Shown here one piece after another: positions 19,230 through 28,654 of a DNA stretch of 64,000 bases. Both the position numbers and the translations under genes were made by a program. The notes below the pieces were generated by a model that was given only the letters and a program-made list of their open reading frames with translations, was not told the DNA's origin and did not search any database. Each line of letters opens with the position of its first letter. The stretch's first letter is position 1. The stretch comes from Bacteroides nordii WAL 11050 = JCM 12987 (GTDB lineage Bacteria > Bacteroidota > Bacteroidia > Bacteroidales > Bacteroidaceae). The stretch lies in assembly GCA_000613465.1 (NCBI GenBank), contig BAJA01000029.1:1-64000 (forward strand). The letters are read 5' to 3'.

Positions 19230-19859
19230 ATGGATAAAACCAGACGCCGTATGAGGGAAATTTGCATCTATACTATTCTATGTCTATTCTGTTCTGTTAC
19301 TCTCGTGGCGCAGGAAGTCCCGTTTGAAGGGCTTCATCTGGATGATTTGATTTCAGTCCCCGGCGAGCGTAAGCCGGGGACTTTCAAATCTCCTCTGCCT
19401 GCTGTCAAGTTGCCGGACTTTGAGATTCTACGTCCCGATAAACCTTTTGTTCCTCATTGGCCGCGTCCTTCTCTTCCCGGCATGACTCCGGTGCGTTTCT
19501 CACAGACGAATCAGCTTAGAAGCCTGTCTCTTTGGAAACCTTCCCGGCGATTAACCGTTCGTGGAGATTATTTCTCTTCAGCTTCTTTGCCGGTAGAAAC
19601 TTACTCTGCATACAGTGTCCGGTCGGAAGCTGAAGCCGATTATAAACTGACAAAAAAGCTTTCGCTTTATCTTTCTACCAACTATATATCCGATAGGTAT
19701 CACACACCGCGCAGTCTTTACACAATGGGAACAGGAGGAGGCGTTACTTATCAGTTTAATAATAAATTTCAGCTGAAAACAGGTGTTTATTATCAGTACA
19801 ATACTGTTCTAAGGAAGTGGGAATGGATGTATCTGACTGGTTTAATTTTTTGTTTTTGA
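19230..19859 (+). CDS. Secreted/outer-membrane protein of unknown family
   Basis: About 209 residues from ATG 19230 (MDKTRRRMREICIYTILCLF); ATG 19251 is also possible and leaves a cleaner signal peptide (MREICIYTILCLFCSVTLVA, then Q). The middle is Pro-rich (FEILRPDKPFVPHWPRPSLP). The last 90 residues alternate polar and aromatic residues as beta strands (SEADYKLTKKLSLYLSTNY; TYQFNNKFQLKTGVYYQYN) and end in Phe, as outer-membrane barrels do. I do not recognise a family. The start codon sits in the loop of a possible RNA stem (19211-19257). Confidence 0.65.
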   Translation: MDKTRRRMREICIYTILCLFCSVTLVAQEVPFEGLHLDDLISVPGERKPGTFKSPLPAVKLPDFEILRPDKPFVPHWPRPSLPGMTPVRFSQTNQLRSLSLWKPSRRLTVRGDYFSSASLPVETYSAYSVRSEAEADYKLTKKLSLYLSTNYISDRYHTPRSLYTMGTGGGVTYQFNNKFQLKTGVYYQYNTVLRKWEWMYLTGLIFCF

Positions 19860-20081
19860 GCTGTATTTGTAATACCGTCCCACCTTTTTTGCATTTATTT
19901 TTAAAGAAATTGCCTTTTTTTTTTCTAAATCCCCACTTAATGTCTATATTTACCACGTTTTAAAGATTTCTGATAAGTAAGATCGGTTCCTTCTCAATAT
20001 TATTGCAGAGTTATTTATCTCCTTAACAAGACTTCTCTAACAAAATCATTTTATTATTTAAGAATTAATTATTTTTTTTCG

Positions 20082-20429
20082 ATGAACATTTTTATTGCAG
20101 GATTGAGCTATAACATTAGCGATTCCGATTTAACAGAGTTGTTTGCAGAGTATGGAGAAGTAGCCTCAGCGAGAGTTATTTCTGACAGAGAGACTGGCCG
20201 TTCTAAAGGTTATGGTTTCGTGGAGATGGCAGATGAAGAAGCCGGTAATAAGGCTATTTCAGCATTGAACGAAGCAGAAATAGATGGCAGAAAGCTTGCT
20301 GTATCTGTAGCTCGTCCTAAGGAAGAATCTGCTCCGCGTCGCAGCTATAACGGCGGTGGCAATCGTGGCGGTGGTTACGGTGGCGGTAATCGTGGCGGTG
20401 GCTACGGTGGCGGTCGTGACAGATATTAA
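20082..20429 (+). CDS. RRM-domain RNA-binding protein with Gly-rich tail
   Basis: A 115-residue protein. Residues 1-78 form one RNA recognition motif with RNP2 (NIFIAGLSYN) and RNP1 (KGYGFVEM). Residues 85-115 are a Gly/Arg/Tyr tail of repeated GGGNRGGGYG units. Bacteroidetes lack Hfq, and small RRM proteins of this type (Rbp family in B. thetaiotaomicron) have been proposed as global RNA binders. Which paralogue this is cannot be told here. The 19860-20081 leader is AT-rich with TATATTTA as a weak -7 candidate; no other gene is seen there. A strong terminator follows. Confidence 0.93.
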   Translation: MNIFIAGLSYNISDSDLTELFAEYGEVASARVISDRETGRSKGYGFVEMADEEAGNKAISALNEAEIDGRKLAVSVARPKEESAPRRSYNGGGNRGGGYGGGNRGGGYGGGRDRY

Positions 20430-20468
20430 TCTGACGAAAAGCGGAAACGCTATGTACGCATAGTAAAA

Positions 20469-20505
20469 AGGCATTCAAAGATATTCTTTGGATGCCTTTC
20501 TTTTT
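20469..20505 (+). terminator. Intrinsic terminator after the RRM gene
   Basis: A 14-bp stem (AGGCATTCAAAGA with TCTTTGGATGCCT, one wobble) is followed by TTCTTTTT. It separates the RRM gene from the MutS-like gene, whose -7 box starts only a few bases further on. Confidence 0.85.
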
Positions 20506-20506
20506 A

Positions 20507-20514
20507 TATATTTG
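20507..20514 (+). promoter_or_regulatory. -7 box abutting the MutS-like start codon
   Basis: TATATTTG matches TAnnTTTG but ends only 4 bp before ATG 20519. If used, transcription would begin at or just after the start codon, implying a leaderless message or a start further downstream. Confidence 0.5.
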
Positions 20515-20518
20515 TAGG

Positions 20519-22048
20519 ATGAGAGAAACACTATCAGACATTGCACTTTATCATGAGTATAAAGCCACGACGGACACAAATAGTTTACTGTCCGAACGGA
20601 CCTGGGAAGACTTGAATCTGGATGATTTTTTCCTGTTTGCCGACCATACTTCTTCTTGTGTAGGCAGACAGTATTTATATGATGTATTACACTATAACCG
20701 TACGTCAGAGGTGGCGGGTCAGGAGAAAATGCTCGATTCTCTTTCTGCTGATACTGTTTTGCGCCGTGATATCCAAAATGAGTTGAAAAAACTGAATCAT
20801 GTGGATGCCTGTTCGATTGCCTCGTTGTTCTCGGCCACTCATCCGGTCTGTTCACGTTCTTTCTACTTATTACTGAGGGTATTGCAATTCATTCCGGCAC
20901 TTTCGTTGGGATTATTATACGTCACCTCTTCTGTCGGGTTTCTCTGGTTAATGTTGGCAGGGCTGCTTGTAAACCTTGTGTTGCACTATCGTAAAAAGAC
21001 AGAGATGCAGGCATATTTGTTTTCTGTGCCACAATTATTGAATTTGTTGAAGCAGTCAGAGAAGTTAACGAAACGGCCGCTCTGCCTCTCAACTAATAAA
21101 GAGATAACGGAAGTGTTGTCCGACTTAATGCCATTGAGGAAACGTTTAGCTTCTTTCCGTCTGAGCATCCGCCTTGAAAGCGATTTGGCTTTTATGGTTT
21201 ATTTATTTACTGAGTTGTTTAACATGTTTTTTCTGACCGAGGCAATCTCAGCATCCCGTGCTTTTTTTCTTTTACAGGGAAAACAGCAGAAGTTGGAACA
21301 GGTATTCCGCTTTTTCGGGCTGATAGATGTTTTATGTTCTGTTTCTGAGTTTCGGAGTAAATTACCTTACTATTCATTGCCAGAGTCTTGCCCAGAAGAG
21401 ATTTCATTTCAGGTAGAGGATATCTACCACCCGCTGATAGAAAATTGTGTTTCCAATGCTATTACCCTCCATGGTAAATCTGCATTGATTACCGGCTCTA
21501 ATATGTCAGGAAAGACGAGTTTTATCCGTTCAATAGGAGTGAATCTGCTTTCTGCAGGAGCGCTGCATACTTGTTTTGCACATCATTTTTGTTCTTCTCC
21601 GGATTTGAAGTTGGCTTCTGCTATTCATATGGAAGATAGCTTAATGGAAGGAAAAAGTTTCTTTCTGCAAGAAGTACAGACCGTTAAGGAGATGATTGAT
21701 CTGAGCCGGGAAGGAAACCATCTGTTTCTGCTGGATGAATTGTTTAAGGGGACTAATACAATTGAGCGGATTGCCATAGCCAAAGCAGTGCTTTCGGCAT
21801 TGGTGGTGCAAAGAAACCTTGTGTTTATCTCTACCCATGACATTGAACTTGCCTCCCTGTTGAAAGCTGAATATGACTTGTATCACTTCTGCGAAAGTGT
21901 AGAAGACGGGGTACTGTCTTTTGATTACAAACTGAAGTCCGGCCCGGTGACAGAACGCAATGCCATACGCATTCTTGATATTTGCGGTTATCCGCAAGAG
22001 GTAATACAGGAAGCATATGGGGTAGTAGGCCGGATTTGCGGATTTTAA
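20519..22048 (+). CDS. MutS-like ATPase with membrane segments
   Basis: A 509-residue protein with the MutS core and ATPase but without the mismatch-recognition domain. The ATPase has Walker A TGSNMSGKTSFIR near residue 325, Walker B LFLLDELFKGTN and the His switch FISTHDIELASLL. Residues about 115-160 hold two strongly hydrophobic stretches (FIPALSLGLLYVTSSVGFLW; LMLAGLLVNLVLHY), and another lies near 215-245. It is therefore probably membrane-bound, unlike MutS or MutS2. The role is unknown; it is not expected to do mismatch repair. It ends overlapping the convergent kinase gene by 4 bp. Confidence 0.85.
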   Translation: MRETLSDIALYHEYKATTDTNSLLSERTWEDLNLDDFFLFADHTSSCVGRQYLYDVLHYNRTSEVAGQEKMLDSLSADTVLRRDIQNELKKLNHVDACSIASLFSATHPVCSRSFYLLLRVLQFIPALSLGLLYVTSSVGFLWLMLAGLLVNLVLHYRKKTEMQAYLFSVPQLLNLLKQSEKLTKRPLCLSTNKEITEVLSDLMPLRKRLASFRLSIRLESDLAFMVYLFTELFNMFFLTEAISASRAFFLLQGKQQKLEQVFRFFGLIDVLCSVSEFRSKLPYYSLPESCPEEISFQVEDIYHPLIENCVSNAITLHGKSALITGSNMSGKTSFIRSIGVNLLSAGALHTCFAHHFCSSPDLKLASAIHMEDSLMEGKSFFLQEVQTVKEMIDLSREGNHLFLLDELFKGTNTIERIAIAKAVLSALVVQRNLVFISTHDIELASLLKAEYDLYHFCESVEDGVLSFDYKLKSGPVTERNAIRILDICGYPQEVIQEAYGVVGRICGF

Positions 22049-23391
22049 TTCTGTTTTCGGATGTGTGGAAAAGTCATCGTTACTTTGGTGTAGCAGTTTA
22101 CTTCTGAATCGATTGTTATCTTACCACCATACACTGATAATATCTTCATAGATAAGCTCAGTCCGATTCCCTGTCCTGTATACTCGCGGGTGTTGCTTGC
22201 CCGGTAAAAGGAGTGGAAGATATGATGTATTTCTTTCTCCGGAATGCCGATCCCGTAGTCTTTTACCTCAATGACCGGGCAATCTTCACGAATGCTTAAA
22301 CTGACGTCTACCTGCTCTTTTGAGTACTTCCGGGCATTATCTATTATGTTTTGCAGTGCGATACGCAGCAGATAGAAGTTGGCTGTGATATGGACGCTTC
22401 CATCTGTCTCATTCGTGTTGAATGTCACTTGTGGATATTGCAGGCATAAGTCGCGCAGGAGCACAACGAGGTCTATCTTCTCCTTAGCGTTTTGCAATAT
22501 ATCTTCATCCTGGCGGGAGAGGAAAAGCAGGTGTTTTATCAGTTGGGTGATGCGCTTGCTTTCTGTGGAGATGCGTTGCAGCGAGTCTATGTATTCCGTA
22601 GCAGAACGTTCTTTGAGCAGGCTGATTTCACATTCTCCTTGAATGGCGGTGAGCGGGTTATTCAGTTCATGCGAGGCATTGCTGATGAATGACTTTTCTG
22701 CCTGGAATGCAGTATCTATCCTGTCTAGCATTTCATTCAGGGTTCTGATAAGTTCGTCCAGTTCGTCTTTGTTATCGAAGGTTTTCATCCGTACATTCAG
22801 ATTGTTTCCGCGAATGCGTTTCAGCTCTTTGAGGATGTGCTGCAAAGGACGCAGAATACGGTTGGCATAAATTCTTCCGAGGAGATAGATGAGGCCGCAG
22901 CTTATCAGCAGGAGGAATACGGCGAGCAGAAGGATATGCTTTTGAATCTCGTATCCATAGGTATTGTTTGCCATTACCAAAACAATAAAGTCGCCTTCAT
23001 TGTCGGGGTAGTGGAGTGCAGCGCCTCTCAGCTTGCCATAAACGAAGGAGACCGGGAGATCTTTGAACAGGCGTGCCTGCTGGTTGCTGTCGAGGTATTT
23101 GTTCAGAGAATCGTTTACAGCCATCGGTACACTGTCCATATTCAGCAATATCTCTTGCGCCTGTGGCAGTAGCTCGTTGTACTTCTGCTGAATTTCGCGG
23201 TAACTGTATTCGTCTACCTCATCTTTTTCCCAATGTTTCTGAGCAGTCAGATAAGCCTTCTCTATCAGGTAAGAGTCATAGAGGTGATTGATATACCGAG
23301 AGGTGAAAAAGTAGAATACCATAACCACCGCAGTGATGGCTCCTACGGTGATGATGGTATAAAACAGTGCTATCCTGGATCCTATTTTCAT
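22045..23391 (-). CDS. Sensor histidine kinase, probable metal/envelope sensor
   Basis: A 448-residue inner-membrane kinase. Helix 1 (IALFYTIITVGAITAVVMVF), a periplasmic domain of about 130 residues, then helix 2 (ILLLAVFLLLISCGLIYLLG). A HAMP linker and the H-box ISNASHELNNPLTAIQGECE with the phospho-acceptor His follow. The ATP-binding boxes are IDNARKYSKEQ, VKDYGIGIPEKE and GQGIGLSLSMKI. The response regulator lies 27 bp upstream on the same strand, and the CusCBA-like operon lies beyond it. It may therefore sense metal or envelope stress and control the efflux genes, by analogy with CusRS; this is inference. Confidence 0.92.
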   Translation of the reverse strand: MKIGSRIALFYTIITVGAITAVVMVFYFFTSRYINHLYDSYLIEKAYLTAQKHWEKDEVDEYSYREIQQKYNELLPQAQEILLNMDSVPMAVNDSLNKYLDSNQQARLFKDLPVSFVYGKLRGAALHYPDNEGDFIVLVMANNTYGYEIQKHILLLAVFLLLISCGLIYLLGRIYANRILRPLQHILKELKRIRGNNLNVRMKTFDNKDELDELIRTLNEMLDRIDTAFQAEKSFISNASHELNNPLTAIQGECEISLLKERSATEYIDSLQRISTESKRITQLIKHLLFLSRQDEDILQNAKEKIDLVVLLRDLCLQYPQVTFNTNETDGSVHITANFYLLRIALQNIIDNARKYSKEQVDVSLSIREDCPVIEVKDYGIGIPEKEIHHIFHSFYRASNTREYTGQGIGLSLSMKILSVYGGKITIDSEVNCYTKVTMTFPHIRKQN

Positions 23392-23418
23392 CTTTTGTAC
23401 CTCCCTACATCTTTTTTG

Positions 23419-24095
23419 TTATTGTATTCCCATGATGTACCCCATTCCCACAACCGTATGAATGAGTTTCGTCTCGAAATCTTTATCTATCTTATTTCGC
23501 AGATAGTTTACGTAGACATCTACCACATTGGTGTTGGTATCGAAGTTCTTGTCCCACACATCTTTCAACAGGGTAAGGCGCGAGAGAACGGTGCCCTGGT
23601 GTGTCATAAAGTACTCTAAAAGGCGGTATTCCTTTACGGTGAGGTCAATGGTGAACTCTCCCCGCTGGGCACGACGGGTATTACAGTCCAATACAAGATC
23701 GTTGCAGGTGAGTTGCAGTGCCGGGCTTTCTTTGCCCCGGCGGAGCAGTGCTTTGATACGGGCTTCCAACTCCTGAAAACTGAAAGGTTTTACCAGATAA
23801 TCATCTGCTCCGGCATCGAGTCCCTTTACGATATCTTCGGTAGTACCTAATGCCGTGAGCATGACGACGGGGGTCTGATACCCTTCTCTCTGGCGATATT
23901 GCTGCATAGATCCAATCCGTTTGTTCCGGGCATGATAATGTCCAGTATCAGCAAGTCGAATGCTTCATTCTGCAACAGTTCCCAGCCGGAAGTGCCGTCA
24001 TGGGCTACGGTGACTGTGTGCCCGAATTCCCGTAATCCGCGTTCGATGAACGAGGCAATGTTTATCTCATCTTCTACCAATAATATCTTTGCCAT
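23419..24095 (-). CDS. OmpR-family response regulator (frameshift)
   Basis: About 225 residues. The receiver domain begins MAKILLVEDEINIASFIERG with the acidic pocket ED and the phospho-acceptor Asp in LLILDIIMPG. The C-terminal winged helix (FTIDLTVKEYRLLEYFMTHQ; VVDVYVNYLRNKIDK) is OmpR/PhoB type. The frame breaks near 23882. Restoring one G in the GGG run (CCC on the plus strand) gives REKGYQTPVVMLTALGTTED and joins the two parts. Promoter box at 24119-24126; a palindrome array lies further upstream (24257-24340). It pairs with the kinase directly downstream. Confidence 0.9.
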
Positions 24096-24118
24096 GAACG
24101 AGTTGTTTTAGTATTTTG

Positions 24119-24126
24119 CAAATATA
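24119..24126 (-). promoter_or_regulatory. -7 box for the response regulator/kinase pair
   Basis: TATATTTG on the minus strand (CAAATATA on the plus), 24 bp before the regulator start. Consensus match only. Confidence 0.6.
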
Positions 24127-24256
24127 CGAGATTCACAACAGAGGACACAGGGGGTACGGCGTTTTTTTCTTTTGAACCTTGTGATGTGAGGTCCCGTATG
24201 GAACGTAGGGTTTGTCACTGAGGTACCTTTCGTTTGTCGGTGGGGTGGATTATTTT

Positions 24257-24340
24257 ACATGTACATCTAATACAGTACGACATGTGCATGTCGTACTGCT
24301 CCACATGTGCATGTCATGCTGCTTTACATGTACATGTAAA
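24257..24340. repeat. 23-bp-period palindrome array 1 (ACATGTrCATGT), four units
   Basis: Dyad centres lie at 24262.5, 24285.5, 24308.5 and 24331.5, an exact 23-bp step. The 12-mers are ACATGTACATCT, ACATGTGCATGT, ACATGTGCATGT and ACATGTACATGT. Unit 2 extends to a 26-bp interrupted palindrome (24273-24298, 12-bp arms around TG). Unit 4 extends to a perfect 18-bp palindrome (24323-24340). The 11-nt spacers CGTACTGCTCC and CATGCTGCTTT resemble each other. It lies between the cusA-like 3' end and the response-regulator promoter; the remainder of 24127-24416 shows no gene. Confidence 0.9.
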
Positions 24341-24416
24341 ACATCCCTCCTCTATGACCTCCGGTAGGTTTGTCTACGAGGTACGTTCCTTTCCATACCT
24401 TCTGTGGTGAATCTGC

Positions 24417-27400
24417 TCATAACTTTCTCTGATTCAGGTTTCCCTCTTTATCATACAGCATCTTTTCGTATACCACTTCCACAATCAGCGGGAAAATGAA
24501 AAGGGCGAAGAAAGTAGCTCCTATCAGTCCGCCGATGATGACAATAGCCAAGGGGCGTTGTGATTCCGACCCGATACCATGACTCATAGCTGCCGGCATC
24601 AGGCCAATGGCTGCCATAGCTGCCGTCATCACTACCGGACGGATGCGGGAACGCATACTTGTCTGGATCGCTTCGGGCAGGGGGAGTCGTGCCTGTATGT
24701 TGTGTTTGATATCCGAAATCATGATGACACCATTCTGAATGCAAATGCCGAATAAGGCGATAAACCCGATACCCGCCGAAATGGAGAAGTTAAAGTGCGT
24801 GATGAGCAATGCGATAATGCCACCAACAGCGGCGAAAGGTACATTCAGCAGCACCAGTCCGGCATCCCGGGCGTTGGAGAACAACACAAACAGGATGATA
24901 AAAATGATGGCAATACTTACCGGAACTACCTGTGAAAGGCGCTTCGTAGCCCTTTGCTGATTCTCAAAATCTCCTGTCCATTTCAGTGTATAGCCTTCGG
25001 GCAGGTGTATAGAGGCATTCACTTTCTTCTGTGCTTCGGCTACGGCAGTTCCCATATCTCGTCCGCGTACGGAGAATTTCACGGCACAGAAACGGGTGTG
25101 GTTATCACGGAATATCAGCAGAGGGCCGGTAATGGTCTTTATCTCTGCCAGCTCTTTGATGGGTATCATGGTACCGTTCATGGTGGGTACCAGTATCTTG
25201 CCTATCTCTTCTTCATTTTGGCGGTATTCCGGTTTGTACCGCACCATGATGTTAAATTTGCGTTCATCTTCGTAAAGCAATGAAGCCGACTTGCCGCCAA
25301 TGGCCATTTCGATGATGGATTGTACATCTTCTTTAGCTACACCGTAGCGTGCCAGGCTCTGCTCATTCAATTCAATGCGCAGTTCCGGCTGCCCGATGTT
25401 ACGGATGACACCCAAGTCTTCGATACCTTGCACGGTAGCGAGTATTTTGTCTATTTCTACTGCTATCTTCTCAGACTTGTACAAGTCTTTGCCGAATACT
25501 TTTACGGCGATAGACCCTTTGACACCCGAAGCGGCTTCTTCCACATTGTCCGTGATAGGCTGGGAAAAGTTGAAGTCGATACCGGGATAGAGTGAGAGGT
25601 CATCCTGCATTTTATCTATCAGTTGCAGCTTGCTCAGCTTGCTTTCCCACTCTTTTTCCGGATAGATATCTACATGAAATTCAATATTGTAGAACCCCGT
25701 TGCATCCGTACCGTCGTTGGGGCGTCCGGTCTGTGAAAGCACTTGTCTTACCTCAGGATAAGCAGCGAGCTTGCGCCTCATCTGATTGGCGAGTTTCACC
25801 GATTCGTCCAGCGAGATACTTTGTGGCAGGGTAGCACGGATGTAGATAGAACCTTCGTTCAACTGTGGCAGGAACTCAGTACCTAACAGAGTAAACATCC
25901 ACAATCCGACAACAGCTACAATACTTGCCAACCCGATGGATAGTTTGCGGTGTGCATAGCATTTATTGAACAGGGCGCTCGCCTTCTCGTTGATGAAGCG
26001 GACAAAGAAGTTGTTCTTTTCACGTACATTCTTCTTTAATAACATAGACGACATCACCGGAACCAGTGTAAGCGTGAATAATAATGCACCCAACAAGGCA
26101 AAACCGAGAGTATAGGCGAGAGGTGAGAACATCTTGCCTTCTACTTTCTGGAAAGAGAAGATAGGAATAAGGGCTGTGATAATAATCAGTTTGGAGAAAA
26201 AGACAGCCTTTGCCTTGTCTTTGGCTGTATGGCGGATCAGTCCCATTTTCGACATACGGTTGAAAGCCGGCATTCCCACTTCCCGTGCTTTCTTATCGAG
26301 CGCCACAAATACCCCTTCCACCATTACCACGGCACCGTCTATAATAATACCGAAGTCGATAGCCCCCATCGATAAGAGATTGGCCGACATCCCCATGGCA
26401 CGCAGGCAGATAAAGGCAAAGAGCAGTGCCAGCGGGATAACTACCGCCACTACCACTGTAGTCCGCCAGTCTGCCATGAATATCAGTACAATGAAGGTCA
26501 CGAGCAGGATTCCTTCGATCAGGTTATGTGTCACCGTTCGTACGGCGAGGTTTACAAGGTCCTCACGGTCATAGAAGGGCACAATCTGTACATCCTTGGG
26601 CAATACATTCTTGTTGATATCTTCTATTTTGGTCTTTAGAGCATCAATCACTTCTCCCGGGTTTTCTCCCTTACGCATTACGACGATGCCTTGTACTACA
26701 TCGTCTTCATCCATTCTTCCTACTTGTCCCAGGCGAGGCAGAGGATTCGTGTACATCTGCCAGATGGCGTACTAACACAGGAGTGCCGTTGATATTCTTT
26801 ACTACGATGTTCCGTAACTCTTCCAGGTCGTTGATGAGGCCGATACCGCGTACTACGTATGCCTGTGAACTTTTGGTGATCACGTCGCCACCCACATTGA
26901 TGTTACTGTTGGCGATGGCATTGTAAAGCTCCAGCGCGGTGATACCGTAATTAATAAGCTGGTGAGGGTTGACGCTTACTTCAAACGTCTTTACCTCTCC
27001 GCCGAAACTAACAATATCTGCCACGCCCGATACCGAACGGAGGTTACGTTCAATCACCCAGTCCTGGATGGTTTTCAGTTCCCGTACGTTTCGCTTATCA
27101 CTGCGCAAAGTATAGCGGAATATCTCTCCCGTAGGGCCGTAGAGGGGTTGTACTTCCGGTGTTATCCCATCCGGCAGATCAGCATCATTCAATAAATTGT
27201 ACACTTGCTGGCGCGCGGTGAAGTCGTCCACCTGATCTTCAAACATCACGTTGATAACCGACAGTCCAAAAAGGGTCGTGGAGCGTATATCTGTTTTCTT
27301 CTGCACCGGATTCATCGCTATCTCAATGGGGATAGTGATGAACTTTTCCACTTCTTCGGCACTGCGTCCCGGCCATTGGGTGATGATGGTCACTTTGGTA

Positions 27401-27540
27401 TTCGTTACATCCGGGAAGGCATCAATCGGGGTATGCTTAAAAGATACAACTCCGGCAATGACGGCTATCGTGGTACAGAAAAAGATAAAAAACTTGTTCT
27501 TCAGTGAGAAGGCTACAATGTTGTCAATAAACTTATGCAT
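24417..27540 (-). CDS. CusA/CzcA-family RND heavy-metal efflux pump (frameshift)
   Basis: Inner-membrane proton antiporter of about 1,040 residues that exports metal ions through a tripartite channel. The first part (to about 26750) has IDNIVAFSLKNKFFIFFCTT and the porter domain; the second has the transmembrane domains. SMGAIDFGIIIDGAVVMVEG carries the acidic residues typical of heavy-metal RND pumps in helix 4. The frame breaks within about 26739-26755: VRHLADVHESS must join LPRLGQVGRMDEDD. Restoring a lost CT in a CTCT run gives ESSLPRLGQVG; a 1-base excess would also fit. Last gene of the cusC-B-A order. Substrate metal is not determinable. Confidence 0.9.
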
Positions 27541-27555
27541 CGTTTGTTCCTCCTT

Positions 27556-28647
27556 TTAATCAGCATTCAATGCGTTGTAAACCAGCAATACATTTTTATT
27601 CAGAATGTGGTCTCCCTCTTGTACACCCGATGAAAGATAGCACTCTTTGCTCAGTTGGCGGTAGACTTCAACTTCCTTTATAGTGAGTTTGCCGTTGGCG
27701 TCTGCTGCTACTACATAGTTTTTTCCATTTTCAAAAACAAGGGCGTGTGAGTCTATGCGTGGCAGTTTCTTATCGGATACCTTACTTATCACGCATACAT
27801 TGGTAAACATGCCCGGTTTTAGCAGGTAATCTTTATTGGTGAGTTTTATCCGTACACTCATCGTTTTGCTTTCGTCATTCAGCATGTTGTACACTTTGTC
27901 TATCTTTCCGCTGAACTCTTTGTCCGGGTAGGCGAGGGTAGTGATACGTACCGGAGCACCTTCGTGTACCTTACTGATGTCGCTCTCATATACGTCTGCC
28001 ATTACCCATACATTCTCCAATCCGGAGATGGTAAACATCTCATCGTTTTGGTCCGAACGTATCTGCATCTCTTTATTGATATTCTTTTCTACGATAAAAC
28101 CGGATACCGGGGCTTTCACCAGATAAAGCGATTTTCCGGCAAGATGATAGATGGAGAAGATCTCCGTGATTCTCTTTTCTTCTGCTTCGGCATTGTTTAG
28201 TTCCTGGTGAGCTTGCAATACATCACGTTCTGATGCCATGCCGGAGGTAAACATATCCTGTACAGATTGCAAGTTGCGACGGGCGATGATAAGTTGTTGT
28301 TCTGCTTCTTTCTTTTGTTTCTCATAATCGGCTACTTCGCCACTCCGGATGATGGCAAGTATATCTCCTTTGCGTACATGATCACCGATTTCGGCAGAGA
28401 CCTCAGTCACTGTACCTCCAAAAATAGGAAACACACGTGCCACTTGTTCCTGATTGAAGGTAACCCTGCCGTTGAGAGTCAGTTCGTCAGTCACTTCATG
28501 TGTGTATACAGTATCTACCGATACTACGTTTTGTAAACTGTCTGTAAGGAAGAGTTCCTGAGATATCTCTTTGGGAGTTTCTGTTTGTCTGCCACAAGCA
28601 CTCAGTATCATGACGCAGAGGCAAACGGGTAGTAAGATACGGTTCAT
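27556..28647 (-). CDS. RND efflux membrane fusion (periplasmic adaptor) lipoprotein, CusB-like
   Basis: Links the RND pump to the outer-membrane channel. 363 residues from MNRILLPVCLCVMILSAC, a lipoprotein signal with the lipobox LSAC. A longer open frame starting 12 codons earlier overlaps the cusC stop and is not chosen. The lipoyl-like halves are visible (VFPIFGGTVTEVSAEIGDHV ... VKAPVSGFIVEKNINKEMQI). Between them lies a helical hairpin (EKQKKEAEQQLIIARRNLQS), and beta-barrel and proximal domains follow. It lies 7 bp after cusC and 15 bp before cusA. Confidence 0.9.
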   Translation of the reverse strand: MNRILLPVCLCVMILSACGRQTETPKEISQELFLTDSLQNVVSVDTVYTHEVTDELTLNGRVTFNQEQVARVFPIFGGTVTEVSAEIGDHVRKGDILAIIRSGEVADYEKQKKEAEQQLIIARRNLQSVQDMFTSGMASERDVLQAHQELNNAEAEEKRITEIFSIYHLAGKSLYLVKAPVSGFIVEKNINKEMQIRSDQNDEMFTISGLENVWVMADVYESDISKVHEGAPVRITTLAYPDKEFSGKIDKVYNMLNDESKTMSVRIKLTNKDYLLKPGMFTNVCVISKVSDKKLPRIDSHALVFENGKNYVVAADANGKLTIKEVEVYRQLSKECYLSSGVQEGDHILNKNVLLVYNALNAD

Positions 28648-28654
28648 ATTGATT

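Noticed and set aside
19756..19956. Minus-strand open frames opposite the unknown secreted protein and other genes
   Set aside because: They are antisense shadows without signal peptides, motifs or ribosome sites.
24257..24340. Array 1 as a CRISPR array
   Set aside because: Repeats are 12 bp and spacers only 11 bp, far below CRISPR sizes; no cas genes; spacers partly duplicated.
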